Source of the DNA: Pseudomonadota bacterium
GTDB taxonomy: Bacteria > Desulfobacterota > Desulfovibrionia > Desulfovibrionales > Desulfovibrionaceae
Length of the DNA: 30,285 bases
Assembly (NCBI GenBank): GCA_023433925.1
Contig: JAEYTO010000060.1
Span: 1-30,285, forward strand
Direction: 5' to 3'
Of this stretch, positions 8,835-16,531 are shown piece after piece; the first letter of the stretch is position 1, and each line of letters opens with the position of its first letter. The notes under the pieces were generated by a model, which did no database searches, was not told the DNA's origin, and saw only the letters and a program-made list of their open reading frames with translations. The position numbers and the translations under genes were made by a program.

Positions 8835-10121
8835 CTACCTCGTGGAGCGCACCTTGGACGGCTTGTCCATGGGCGCGGGCTCTTCCTGGGCCATGTTCTC
8901 GGAGCGGGGCCTGGTGTCCCCGACGGTCCGGGAGCTTGTGTCGGAGCCGGCCTGGGTCCCGCTGGCGAACCTGACGCGCTCCTCGGACCGCGGGTCGGCC
9001 AGCCGTTCGGGAATGCCCTGGCCGCCGGCTTGGCGGGACTCAGCCTCTTCGGCCTTGGCTTCCATGCGCTCGCGCGCCTGGTGCATCTTCTCGCCGGCCG
9101 TCTCCCTGGCCTCCTGGATGGTCTCGCTGGCCACTTCCCTGACCTGCTGGAGCCGCTCCCTGCCGGCCTCCTTGGCCGTATCGAGCACCTGGTCGCGGTA
9201 CTGGCCCATGGTCTCGTGCTCCCAGCGCGACTCCTTGATGGCCAAACCGGCCACGGCGCCCAGAGCCATGGCCGCAAGGCCCATGCCCAGGGGGTTATGG
9301 TCGTAGCGGCGCTGGAGGTTATGGCCGGCGTGCCGGGCGTGCTCGCGCCCGCTCGCATAGTAATGCCTGGCCGATTCGCGGGAACGCTGGGCCATGTCGC
9401 TCATGCGCTCGCGATACTGCTGGGCGGACTCGCCCAGGCGCTGCCTGTACTCCTGGGCCGTCTCGCTCACGCGCTCGCGCATCTCCTGGGTCTTCTCGCC
9501 CAGGCGTTCGCGGTACTGCGACATGCGCTGCTTGTAGTCCTCCACGGTCTCGCCGGCGCGCTGCTTGAGCTCTTCGGCCTTGCCCCTGGCCTGCTCGCCC
9601 TCGCCGATCCGCGCGCCGTGGCTCTCGTACGCGCCCGAGCGCATGCCGGGCGAGGCCTCGATGCCCGTGGGCCCGCACGGCGAGGCGGTCTCCATGTACT
9701 CAGGGTAGTCCGTGCGCAAGCCCTCGGAGGAGACCAGGTAGCCGTAGTCGTAGCCACGGCGCTCCTCGCGCTTCTCCTTGCGCGAGCTCCACATGAGCCA
9801 GCCGATGCCCACGGCCGTCATGGCCGCCGGGATGGGATTATCCTTGATGCGTTCCGTCATCGAGCGGGAATATCCTTTCGCTTTCATGCTCATGTTCTCC
9901 GCCATGTTTTTGGCCCTGCCGACCGTCACCTCGCGCATCTGCTCCTTGACCTGGGCCTTGAGCCTGTCGGGCGCCAGCCTCGTGCGCACCTCGCCCGCGG
10001 TCACGCTCATCTCGGCGCGTGTGCGGCGGATGTCGGCGAGTATCTCGTCCGGGTCCCTCTTGCCGCTCTCGCCCCGCGTCTCGGTTCGCCCGCGGGTCAG
10101 CTCATTTGGCTCTTGAGCCAT
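8835..10121 (-). CDS. DUF3618 membrane protein with LEA-like 11-residue repeats
   Basis: 428 residues, very rich in Arg, Glu, Gln and Ala. Residues 23-50 (DPDEILADIRRTRAEMS) match the DUF3618 motif. There are two hydrophobic segments, about 97-111 and 276-295. Between them (about 180-250) is a long amphipathic region containing four consecutive 11-residue repeats: 207-217, 218-228, 229-239 and 240-250, with the pattern hydrophobic-[GS]-[ED]-x-[AT]-Q-x-[YM]-R-x-R in the first three. Further 11-mer-like units occur at about 330-362. Such 11-mers are typical of LEA group 3 stress proteins and apolipoprotein-like helices that lie along membranes. It is last in a three-gene operon; its start overlaps the end of the holin-like gene by 25 bases. 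An envelope or desiccation/osmotic stress role is inferred. Confidence 0.8.
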   Translation of the reverse strand: MAQEPNELTRGRTETRGESGKRDPDEILADIRRTRAEMSVTAGEVRTRLAPDRLKAQVKEQMREVTVGRAKNMAENMSMKAKGYSRSMTERIKDNPIPAAMTAVGIGWLMWSSRKEKREERRGYDYGYLVSSEGLRTDYPEYMETASPCGPTGIEASPGMRSGAYESHGARIGEGEQARGKAEELKQRAGETVEDYKQRMSQYRERLGEKTQEMRERVSETAQEYRQRLGESAQQYRERMSDMAQRSRESARHYYASGREHARHAGHNLQRRYDHNPLGMGLAAMALGAVAGLAIKESRWEHETMGQYRDQVLDTAKEAGRERLQQVREVASETIQEARETAGEKMHQARERMEAKAEEAESRQAGGQGIPERLADPRSEERVRFASGTQAGSDTSSRTVGDTRPRSENMAQEEPAPMDKPSKVRSTR

Positions 10122-10492
10122 TCGCGATCCTCCTTGAGCGACTGCACGGTGCGCTCGGGTTTCAGGTCCACCTTCTTCATCTTGGCGTAGCCCGCTAGGG
10201 CCATGGCGCCGCCGATGACGGTCACGAGTCCGCCCACGATGAGCGCGGCGGCCCAGAAGGGCATGACCAGCGCGAGGGCCGCGGTGGCCGCCAGAAGCAG
10301 GAACAGGAAGCCCGAATAGGCGAGCACCCCGCCGATGGCCACCGATACTCCATCCTTGGCCAATTGGGATGTCTTGGCCGACATCTCGGTCTTGGCCAGC
10401 TCCATGGTCTGGGTGAAGATGCGCTGGAAGTCCCGGTACAGCTCCGAGATCAGCTCGCGCACCCCGCGCTCGGTAAAGTCCTGGCGTAGCAT
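10097..10492 (-). CDS. Phage-holin-family (YqjE-like) membrane protein
   Basis: 131 residues: an N-terminal helical part, two transmembrane segments (about 50-76 and 78-100) with a short turn, and a charged C-terminus ending LKEDREWLK. This layout and the sequence ISELYRDFQRIFTQTMELAKTE are those of the DUF1469/phage_holin_3_6 family, which includes E. coli YqjE. Despite the family name, such chromosomal proteins are not lysis proteins. AGGAGG lies about nine bases before the ATG at 10492. It is the middle gene of the operon, 24 bases after the YqjD-like gene and overlapping the DUF3618 gene. Confidence 0.82.
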   Translation of the reverse strand: MLRQDFTERGVRELISELYRDFQRIFTQTMELAKTEMSAKTSQLAKDGVSVAIGGVLAYSGFLFLLLAATAALALVMPFWAAALIVGGLVTVIGGAMALAGYAKMKKVDLKPERTVQSLKEDREWLKSQMS

Positions 10493-10516
10493 GTCACTGT
10501 CCTCCTGGCCCAGGGC

Positions 10517-11101
10517 CTATGCAGGCCTCTTGGTTGGGGCGGCCTCGGTATATCCCGGCCCGCCGTACAGACCCGATCCGGCGTATGCCCCGCTCGGCTC
10601 GGCCCCCGGGGCCATGTAGCCGGTGGAACGCTCCTGCCCCGCGTGCTCGCCCGAGAACTCGGCGCCCTGGCCGTAGCCGGCCTCGCTCTGGGAACTCTTG
10701 AGGAAGCGGGTCAGGGCGAAGCCGATGGCGAAAGCCCCCCCGAGAAAGAGGGACGGGTTCTTGCGGGCCATGTCCTTGGCCTCGCGGAGCATGTCTTGCA
10801 GGTCCCGGTCACGCATCCGCTCGGCGTAGGAGCTCAGCCTGTCCGAGGCCCGCTCGATGTATTCGGCGATGCGGCCTTCCTGATTCTGGCGCAGGCAGTC
10901 GCCCGAAGCCTTGAGGGCCGCGGCCAGGGCGTTGACCTTGTCGATGGCCTTGTCCTTCTGCTGGCCGGCCATGCGGGTCGCGCGTTCCTTTTGCGACTCG
11001 GCCGCCGAGCGCACCTCCTCCTTCATCCGCTCGGTTGACTGCTGCGCCGTGCTCCGTGTCTCTTGCGTCCGTCCAGTCGTCCCTACATTCTGGGGGCTCA
11101 T
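10517..11101 (-). CDS. YqjD/DUF883-like helical membrane-anchored protein
   Basis: 194 residues. A long charged amphipathic helix region (about 14-112; TERMKEEVRSAAESQKERAT) precedes one hydrophobic segment (about 116-134; NPSLFLGGAFAIGFALTRFL) and a Gly/Tyr/Ser-rich low-complexity tail (about 140-194). The N-x-x-L-F-L-G-G-A-F-A-x-G segment is common in DUF883/YqjD-like stress proteins, where such tail anchors tether ribosomes or other partners to the membrane. A much longer open frame exists upstream but the ATG at 11101 has a perfect AGGAGG site, so it is the start. It is the first gene of the operon with the holin-like and DUF3618 genes. The exact role is not established. Confidence 0.75.
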   Translation of the reverse strand: MSPQNVGTTGRTQETRSTAQQSTERMKEEVRSAAESQKERATRMAGQQKDKAIDKVNALAAALKASGDCLRQNQEGRIAEYIERASDRLSSYAERMRDRDLQDMLREAKDMARKNPSLFLGGAFAIGFALTRFLKSSQSEAGYGQGAEFSGEHAGQERSTGYMAPGAEPSGAYAGSGLYGGPGYTEAAPTKRPA

Positions 11102-11410
11102 CTCTCTACCTCCTCTCTTCTGTCGGATGGAAACAGCTCCGGTTTCTATAGCATGCTTAATACGCGCAGCAGTGATGAGAATCTGTAGGACAAATGCCAA
11201 AAAAAGAGTCAGGCTATCGCCAACGCAAGAATTGGGGAGAAATAGTTTTACTCCATGGACCAGCTTGGATTCTATAGAAGGCGGACGGGATGGAAGAGCT
11301 CCGGCCCCTGGACTCGGCTGGCTCAACCGTGACTGGCCATGACCGCGGTCTCGGCTATACTGACAAGATGGACCGCCGCCCGTGACGGTTTCACGGGAAA
11401 CGAGGACCCC
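11102..11410. promoter_or_regulatory. Divergent promoter region, AT-rich for this genome
   Basis: About 309 bases between the stress operon (-) and the SpoIIE phosphatase gene (+). On the plus strand TATACT at 11356-11361 is a near-consensus -10, placing transcription start about 43 bases before the ATG at 11411; no good -35 is paired with it. On the minus strand an extended -10 (TGC then TATAGA) lies near 11145-11155. The sequence TTCTATAG occurs twice (11143-11150 and 11270-11277), the second inside the 10-base palindrome TTCTATAGAA. Confidence 0.4.
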
Positions 11411-13564
11411 ATGCGCATCCGCTGGAAACTCCTGCTGCTCTTTCTGGCCATCTCTCTGCTGCCCATGGCCATCATGCGCCTGGTCACCCAGCGATCCATG
11501 ACCGAGATGGGCCGGGCGCTGGGCGAGCGCAGCCGCGAGGAGCTCGTGCTGCGCAGCGGCTCGGAGCTGGCTAGGCTGGTGGAGGACCACGCGCGCATCC
11601 TGGCCAAGGAGCGCCAGCTCATGGAGTCCATGACGCGCGTGCTGGCGCTGGAGGCCTCCTGGCGGCTCTCGGCTCCGCCGCCCGATAAGCCCGGAGACAT
11701 CCTCGTGGCCGAGTCCCTGCCGGGAATGCCCGTGGGCGAGGGAATGCCCGAGGGCCAAGGCATGCCCATGGACCCGCGTTTCTGCCGCCTGGAGGAGCAG
11801 GCCGGCCCCTGCGTGCCCCTGGAGGTGGATTTCAGCCGTGCGGCCGTGCGCTTCCCGAGCCGGGGAGAGCCCACGCGGGCCGAGCGCGCTTCCGCGGCCA
11901 GGCTGGCCGCCCTGGCTCCGGCCCAGGGCCGCGCGGCGCGGGAGCTGCCCAATGCGATCATCTGGCAGCTGACCATGCTGGCGGACGGAGTCATGTCCAT
12001 CCATCCGGGCATCGGCGGCCTGCCGGCCGGCTGGGACCCCAGGCGCTCGGAATGGTATCTCCAGGCGATTCAGGCCGAGGGGCCGGTCTGGACCGGACCC
12101 GTGACCGATCCCATCACGCGCCAGGCGACCCTCGTGGTCTCGACGGCCATTCCCGGCAGGGGCGGGCGTCCGGCGGGCGTGGCGGCCATGGTCATGCCCT
12201 CGGCCAGCCTCGTGCACGAGAACGAGCACATCCGGGCCATCTCCAAGGATGTCACCTCGGTCGTGGTTCGCCCTGCCGACGGCCTGGATCCGGAAAAAGG
12301 ACTGGAAGTCCTGGCCGGCGAGGATGACCAGCCCATGCTCGGCCAAATGCACGTCATCTGGCTCGACAGGCAGCCGAAATACATCGGCTCCCCGGACATG
12401 GAGGCTTTTCGCGCGCTCGTCGAGGACATGCGCGCCATGCGTCCGGGCGTGCGCGTGCTGTCCTTCGAAGGCCGGGAGAGCCTGTGGGCTCATGGCCCCA
12501 TCGGGCCGCGCTCTTCACTCCTGCTCATCGCGCCCATGGCCGACGTGACCGCCCCGGCTGCCGAGGCCGAGCGCTTCGTGCTGGAACGGGTGCGCAGCCA
12601 ACTCAGGCTCACGGGCTGGATGCTGGCCGCCTCGGCCATGGCTGTCGCCCTGGCCTCGCTGCTGCTCTCGGGAAGGTTCGCGAGGGACCTGCACAAGCTC
12701 GTGGCCGCCACCCGCCGCCTGAGCCGGGGCGACTTCGGGGCGCGCGTGGACATCCGCTCCCGCGACGAGGTGCGCGAGGTGGGCGACGCGTTCAACGAGA
12801 TGATCCCGGCCCTGGAGGAGCGGCTGGCCATCAAGGAGGCCCTGGACCTGGCGCGGGAGGTCCAGCAGAGCCTCCTGCCGGCCGAGCCGCCCGCGATCCC
12901 GGGCCTAAACGTGGCCGGGACCAGCCGCTACTGCGACGAGACGGGCGGGGACTACTACGACTTTCTGGAGGACTGTTGCGGCCGCGGCCGCCTGGCCGTA
13001 TGCGTGGGCGACGTCTCGGGCCACGGCATCCCGGCGGCGCTGCTCATGGCCTCGGCCAGGGCCTTCCTGCGCTCGCAGTCGGGCCGCGCGCCTTCGCCCG
13101 CCGCCGCGTTGAGCGAGGTCAACCGCCTGCTCTACCAGGACACCTATGGCACGGGCCACTTCATGACCCTGCTGCTCATGGAGTTCGACGAGTCCGGCGT
13201 GACCTGGGCCAGGGCCGGCCACGACCCGGCCTTGGTTTACGATCCGCGCGCCGACCGCTTCGAGGAGCTTTCCGGGCCTGGCCTGGCCCTGGGGCTCGCG
13301 CCCGAGCATGCCTATGCCGACCAGCGCAGGGAGGGATTGCCTCCCGGCCTGGTCTTCTGTCTGGCCACGGACGGCGTGTGGGAGGCGCGCAACGCGGCAG
13401 GCGAGCTCTACGGCAAGGAGCGCCTGAAAGCCTGCATCCGCGAGCACGCCGCGCGGCCCGCGGCCGAGGTCGTGGAGGCTGTCGCCGAGGACGTGGCGGC
13501 GTTTCGCGGCGGCTGTCCCGGCGAGGATGACGTGACTCTTGTGGTCGTGCGCGTCACGGGATAG
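11411..13564 (+). CDS. Membrane sensor: Cache - HAMP - SpoIIE-type PP2C phosphatase
   Basis: 717 residues. Transmembrane segment about 5-25, a periplasmic sensor region about 26-400, a second transmembrane segment about 402-420, HAMP linker about 420-475, and a SpoIIE/RsbU-type PP2C phosphatase domain about 495-717. The sensor contains DPRRSEWYLQA and TGPVTDPITRQATLVVSTAI, the core of a dCache domain, plus an unusual Met/Gly/Pro-rich stretch at 104-121. Phosphatase metal ligands are visible in GGDYYDF (512-518), DVSGHG (534-539), ATDGVWEARN (652-661) and the final GEDDVT (704-709). Such proteins dephosphorylate anti-anti-sigma (STAS) proteins, but no STAS or anti-sigma gene is adjacent. The ATG at 11411 follows GAGG and fits the -10 at 11356; an ATG at 11339 is less likely. 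Confidence 0.9.
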   Translation: MRIRWKLLLLFLAISLLPMAIMRLVTQRSMTEMGRALGERSREELVLRSGSELARLVEDHARILAKERQLMESMTRVLALEASWRLSAPPPDKPGDILVAESLPGMPVGEGMPEGQGMPMDPRFCRLEEQAGPCVPLEVDFSRAAVRFPSRGEPTRAERASAARLAALAPAQGRAARELPNAIIWQLTMLADGVMSIHPGIGGLPAGWDPRRSEWYLQAIQAEGPVWTGPVTDPITRQATLVVSTAIPGRGGRPAGVAAMVMPSASLVHENEHIRAISKDVTSVVVRPADGLDPEKGLEVLAGEDDQPMLGQMHVIWLDRQPKYIGSPDMEAFRALVEDMRAMRPGVRVLSFEGRESLWAHGPIGPRSSLLLIAPMADVTAPAAEAERFVLERVRSQLRLTGWMLAASAMAVALASLLLSGRFARDLHKLVAATRRLSRGDFGARVDIRSRDEVREVGDAFNEMIPALEERLAIKEALDLAREVQQSLLPAEPPAIPGLNVAGTSRYCDETGGDYYDFLEDCCGRGRLAVCVGDVSGHGIPAALLMASARAFLRSQSGRAPSPAAALSEVNRLLYQDTYGTGHFMTLLLMEFDESGVTWARAGHDPALVYDPRADRFEELSGPGLALGLAPEHAYADQRREGLPPGLVFCLATDGVWEARNAAGELYGKERLKACIREHAARPAAEVVEAVAEDVAAFRGGCPGEDDVTLVVVRVTG

Positions 13565-13571
13565 GAGGGAC

Positions 13572-13600
13572 GGGTCGCGGGCGCCGTTTCCCCGCGACCC
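13572..13600 (+). terminator. Hairpin after the SpoIIE phosphatase gene
   Basis: A 10 bp perfect GC-rich stem pairs 13572-13581 with 13591-13600 around a 9-base loop, starting eight bases after the stop codon. No T-tract follows, so termination efficiency is uncertain. Confidence 0.45.
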
Positions 13601-13634
13601 TGCCGGGGAGGCGCGTCCCCCCTGGATTCCATAT

Positions 13635-13668
13635 CCCGCGCGGCCGGCCTCGAGGCTGGCCGCGCGGG
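13635..13668. promoter_or_regulatory. 34-base near-perfect palindrome upstream of dmeF
   Basis: Bases 13635-13645 are the reverse complement of 13658-13668, and the centre (13647-13656) is itself a palindrome around CTCGAG; the single imperfect pair is a G/T. It lies about 50 bases before the dmeF ATG. It could be an operator, a second terminator for the phosphatase gene, or an RNA hairpin in the dmeF leader. Confidence 0.4.
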
Positions 13669-13719
13669 AGGAAAGCCTTGCGGCCAGTCCCTGCCACTCG
13701 ACGAACGGAAGTCTCAGCG

Positions 13720-14703
13720 ATGGAAAAACGAGTCTCTGAGCTGTCCCATGCTCACGACTTCTGCGCAAGCCAATCCGGGGCCGGCGAGAAGGCCACCTGG
13801 CGGGTCATCGGACTGACCGCCGCCATGATGGTCATGGAGATACTGGCCGGCTGGGCCTTCGGCTCCATGGCCCTGCTGGCCGACGGCTGGCACATGGCCA
13901 GCCACGCCGGCGCCCTGGGCATAACGGCCTTTGCCTATGCCTTCGCCCGCCGCCATGCCGACAACCCCGACTTCAGCTTCGGCACTGGCAAGGTCAACGC
14001 CCTGGGCGGCTTCACGAGCGCCGTGGTCCTGGCCATGGTGGCCCTGCTCATGGCCTGGGAATCCGCCTGGCGGCTCGTGGAGCCCGAGCCCATCGGCTTC
14101 AACCAGGCCATCGCCGTTGCCGTGCTCGGCCTGCTGGTCAATCTGCTGAGCGTCAAGCTGCTGGGCCACGGCGGCCACTGCCATGGCCATCACGGTCATG
14201 ACCACGATGATCAGGGGCCTGCTCATGATCATCATGGCCATGGACACGGGCATGCCCGGGAAGCGGCCCAGCACGGCCATTACGATCACAACCTCCGCGC
14301 GGCCTACATGCACGTGCTCGCCGACGTCCTGACCTCGCTCACGGCCATCCTCGCCCTGCTCACGGGCAAGTACTTCGGCTGGGTCTGGATGGACCCGCTC
14401 ATGGGCATCGTCGGCTCGGTGGTCATCGCCCGCTGGGCCTACGGCCTGCTGCGCGACTCCGGGTCCGTGCTCCTGGACCACACGCGGGACGAGTACCTGC
14501 CGGCGCACATCCGGGCCCTGGTGGAGGGCGAGCCGGACACGCGGATCACGGACCTGCACCTGTGGCGGGTGGGGCCGCACCACCTGTCCCTGCTGCTCTC
14601 CGTGGCGGCCCGGGAGCCGCGCGATCCCGAGCACTACAAGGCGCTCCTGGCCGGCGTCCCGGACCTCTTCCACCTCTCCGTGGAGGTCAACCGGGCCGGC
14701 TGA
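13720..14703 (+). CDS. dmeF: CDF-family divalent metal exporter, DmeF type
   Basis: 327 residues. It begins with SHAHDF, the short His motif typical of DmeF, then six transmembrane helices. The transport site reads ADGWHMASHAGAL in TM2 (H58 and H62, where Zn-type CDFs have His/Asp) and HVLADVLTS in TM5 (H198 and D202). A cytoplasmic loop between TM4 and TM5 (about 149-190) carries roughly 20 His residues. The C-terminal domain (about 250-327) has TDLHLWRVGPHH, the regulatory metal-binding fold. DmeF proteins export Co2+ and Ni2+ across the inner membrane in exchange for protons; the His-for-Asp change fits that specificity. There is no DmeR-type regulator beside it. The ATG at 13720 has a weak GGAAG site. 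A palindrome sits upstream (13635-13668). Confidence 0.88.
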   Translation: MEKRVSELSHAHDFCASQSGAGEKATWRVIGLTAAMMVMEILAGWAFGSMALLADGWHMASHAGALGITAFAYAFARRHADNPDFSFGTGKVNALGGFTSAVVLAMVALLMAWESAWRLVEPEPIGFNQAIAVAVLGLLVNLLSVKLLGHGGHCHGHHGHDHDDQGPAHDHHGHGHGHAREAAQHGHYDHNLRAAYMHVLADVLTSLTAILALLTGKYFGWVWMDPLMGIVGSVVIARWAYGLLRDSGSVLLDHTRDEYLPAHIRALVEGEPDTRITDLHLWRVGPHHLSLLLSVAAREPRDPEHYKALLAGVPDLFHLSVEVNRAG

Positions 14704-14731
14704 GCCGTTGCGGCGCTTGCCACAACGGCTC
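14702..14731 (+). terminator. Hairpin at the end of dmeF
   Basis: GAGCCGTTG (14702-14710) pairs with CAACGGCTC (14723-14731) around a 12-base loop; the stem begins within the dmeF stop codon. No strong T-tract follows. Confidence 0.4.
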
Positions 14732-14782
14732 GGAATAACGCAGCTTTCCACTTGCAAAAAACTTCCTCAACAGCTCCGGCTG

Positions 14783-14791
14783 TGCTAGCAT
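14783..14791 (+). promoter_or_regulatory. Candidate extended -10 promoter for the UGPase gene
   Basis: TGC followed by TAGCAT (14786-14791) forms an extended -10; the element 17 bases upstream is a poor -35. It lies about 50 bases before the preferred ATG at 14841 and would leave an upstream ATG at 14802 inside the leader. Confidence 0.3.
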
Positions 14792-14840
14792 GGCCTGACT
14801 CATGGCAGATGTGCCGCAGACCGCCAGTCCGGAGGTGTCC

Positions 14841-16304
14841 ATGAAGAGGTCTCCTCTCCTGCAGCAAGTCTTCGACCAGCGGGTCACCCCGGAGTCGGAG
14901 CGTTTCAAGCAGTTCTCCCTGAAGATGGAGGCGCACAACCTGCCGCCCATCGTCATCAATATATTCAAGTATTACTACGGTCTGCTCATGTCCGGCTCGC
15001 AGGGCAAGCTCCCCGAGTCGGCCATCGAGCCCGTCACGCCCGACGACCTCAAGGACTACCTGGAGCTCGACGGGTACGAGGCCCTGGGGCGGGCCGCGCT
15101 GCCCAAGGTCTGCCTGATCAAGCTCAACGGCGGCCTGGGCACGAGCATGGGCCTGGAGACGGCCAAGTCTCTTTTGCCGGTCAAGGCCGAGATCAGCTTC
15201 CTGGACGTGATCATCGAGCAGGTCGAGCGGCTGCGCGAGCGCTACGACATCCCGGTGCCGCTGTCCTTCATGAACAGCTTCTACACGCACACGGACACCA
15301 TGCTGGCCATCGAGGGCTTCGACAACGGCCGCACGGGCGTGCCTCTGGCCTTCCTGCAGCACATGTACCCCAAGATCCTGCGCGACTCCTTCCTTCCCGC
15401 GCGCTGGCCCAAGAACCCGGAGCTGGAGTGGAACCCGCCGGGCCACGGCGACCTCTACACCGCGCTGGTGACCTCCAAGACCCTCAAGCGCCTCCTGGAG
15501 AACGGCTTCGAGTACGCCTTCATCTCCAACTCGGACAACCTGGGCGCGGTCATGGACCTCAAGATCCTGGGCTACATGGCCTCCGAAGGGCTGGCCTTCC
15601 TCATGGAGGTGGCCCAGCGCACGCCGGCCGACAAGAAGGGCGGCCACCTCTGCAAGCTCAAGGCCTCGGGGCGCCTGGCCCTGCGCGAGGTGGCCCAGTG
15701 CCCGGAGGAGGAGCAGTCCGAGTTCCAGAACATCGAGAAGTACGCCTTCTTCAACACCAACTCCATCTGGCTGAACCTCAAGGTGCTGGAGAAGGTCTTC
15801 GCCTACCACGGCATGATGCCGCTCGACCTCATCGCCAACCACAAAACCCTGGACCCGCGCGACCCCGACTCGCCGCCGGTCATCCAGGTCGAGACGGCCA
15901 TGGGCTCGGCCATCTCCTCCTTCCACACCGCCGCGGCCGTGCGCGTGCCGCGCACGCGCTTCGCGCCGGTCAAGACGGTCAACGACCTGCTCAACGTCAT
16001 GTCCGACAACTACATTTTGTCCAAGGATTACGAGATCGTGCCCAACCCCGCGCGCACGCGCGGGCCGATCCATGTCGACCTGGACCTCGACTTCTACAAG
16101 AAGATCGACGAATTCCAGGACCGCTTTCCCGAAGGCGTGCCCTCGCTGGTCAACTGCACGTCCCTCACGGTCAGGGGCGACGTGCTCTTCAAGGCCGGCG
16201 TGGCCTGCCAAGGCAACGTGGTCGTGGAGAATCGCACGCCCAGGCAGGTCGTGGTCGGCCCGGACGATCTGGCCGAGGAGAACGCGCGCAAAGTCTTCGA
16301 ATAA
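14841..16304 (+). CDS. UTP-glucose-1-phosphate uridylyltransferase, UGP2 (eukaryotic) type
   Basis: 487 residues. It converts UTP and glucose 1-phosphate to UDP-glucose. The nucleotide-binding signature KLNGGLGTSMGL (about 94-105) followed by AKSLLPVK is that of the eukaryotic UGPase/PF01704 family rather than the unrelated 300-residue bacterial GalU. Further family segments are FISNSDNLGA, GGHLCKLK, FNTNSIW, a substrate-binding VIQVETAMGSAI, and a C-terminal region GPIHVDLDLDFYKK leading to the beta-helix. The ATG at 14841 has GGAGGTG six bases upstream; an in-frame ATG at 14802 lacks any site, so the shorter form is preferred. It stands alone, convergent with an ABC exporter, and ends in a symmetric hairpin repeat. 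UDP-glucose would feed glycogen, trehalose or envelope sugars. Confidence 0.93.
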   Translation: MKRSPLLQQVFDQRVTPESERFKQFSLKMEAHNLPPIVINIFKYYYGLLMSGSQGKLPESAIEPVTPDDLKDYLELDGYEALGRAALPKVCLIKLNGGLGTSMGLETAKSLLPVKAEISFLDVIIEQVERLRERYDIPVPLSFMNSFYTHTDTMLAIEGFDNGRTGVPLAFLQHMYPKILRDSFLPARWPKNPELEWNPPGHGDLYTALVTSKTLKRLLENGFEYAFISNSDNLGAVMDLKILGYMASEGLAFLMEVAQRTPADKKGGHLCKLKASGRLALREVAQCPEEEQSEFQNIEKYAFFNTNSIWLNLKVLEKVFAYHGMMPLDLIANHKTLDPRDPDSPPVIQVETAMGSAISSFHTAAAVRVPRTRFAPVKTVNDLLNVMSDNYILSKDYEIVPNPARTRGPIHVDLDLDFYKKIDEFQDRFPEGVPSLVNCTSLTVRGDVLFKAGVACQGNVVVENRTPRQVVVGPDDLAEENARKVFE

Positions 16305-16305
16305 T

Positions 16306-16505
16306 GTGGAGAAGGGCGCCGCCCCTCTCCACACCTCACCCCGCCAGGGCCACTGGCCCTGGACCCGTGTTTTCACAAGCAATTGCTTCCAGTGTGGTCG
16401 CTTTCGACCTAACCGGTGGCTTTGAGGCCATACGCACATGAAACGCGGGGTCCAGGGGCCCGTGGCCCCTGGTGGGTGGGGTTCGGGGAGGGCGAAGCCC
16501 TTCCC
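16306..16505. repeat. Mirror-symmetric hairpin repeat, copy A, between convergent genes
   Basis: Four hairpins arranged as two inverted halves: 16306-16332 (GTGGAGA arms, inner GGGC/GCCC), 16344-16362 (CCAGGGCC/GGCCCTGG), then 16452-16472 (CCAGGGGCC/GGCCCCTGG) and 16485-16505 (9 bp, one G/T). The right half read backwards on the other strand resembles the left half base for base over about 60 positions. The spacer contains the 12-base palindrome AAGCAATTGCTT (16377-16388). It starts one base after the UGPase stop and ends 27 bases before the ABC exporter stop, so it can serve both as a bidirectional terminator. Copy B is at 24466-24701. Confidence 0.65.
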
Positions 16506-16531
16506 GATTCATCCGCGTGATGTCACCCGGC

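Noticed and set aside
10097..10492. Holin-family gene as evidence of a prophage or lysis cassette
   Set aside because: No endolysin, portal, terminase or integrase is nearby, and the neighbours match the chromosomal YqjD/YqjE stress arrangement.
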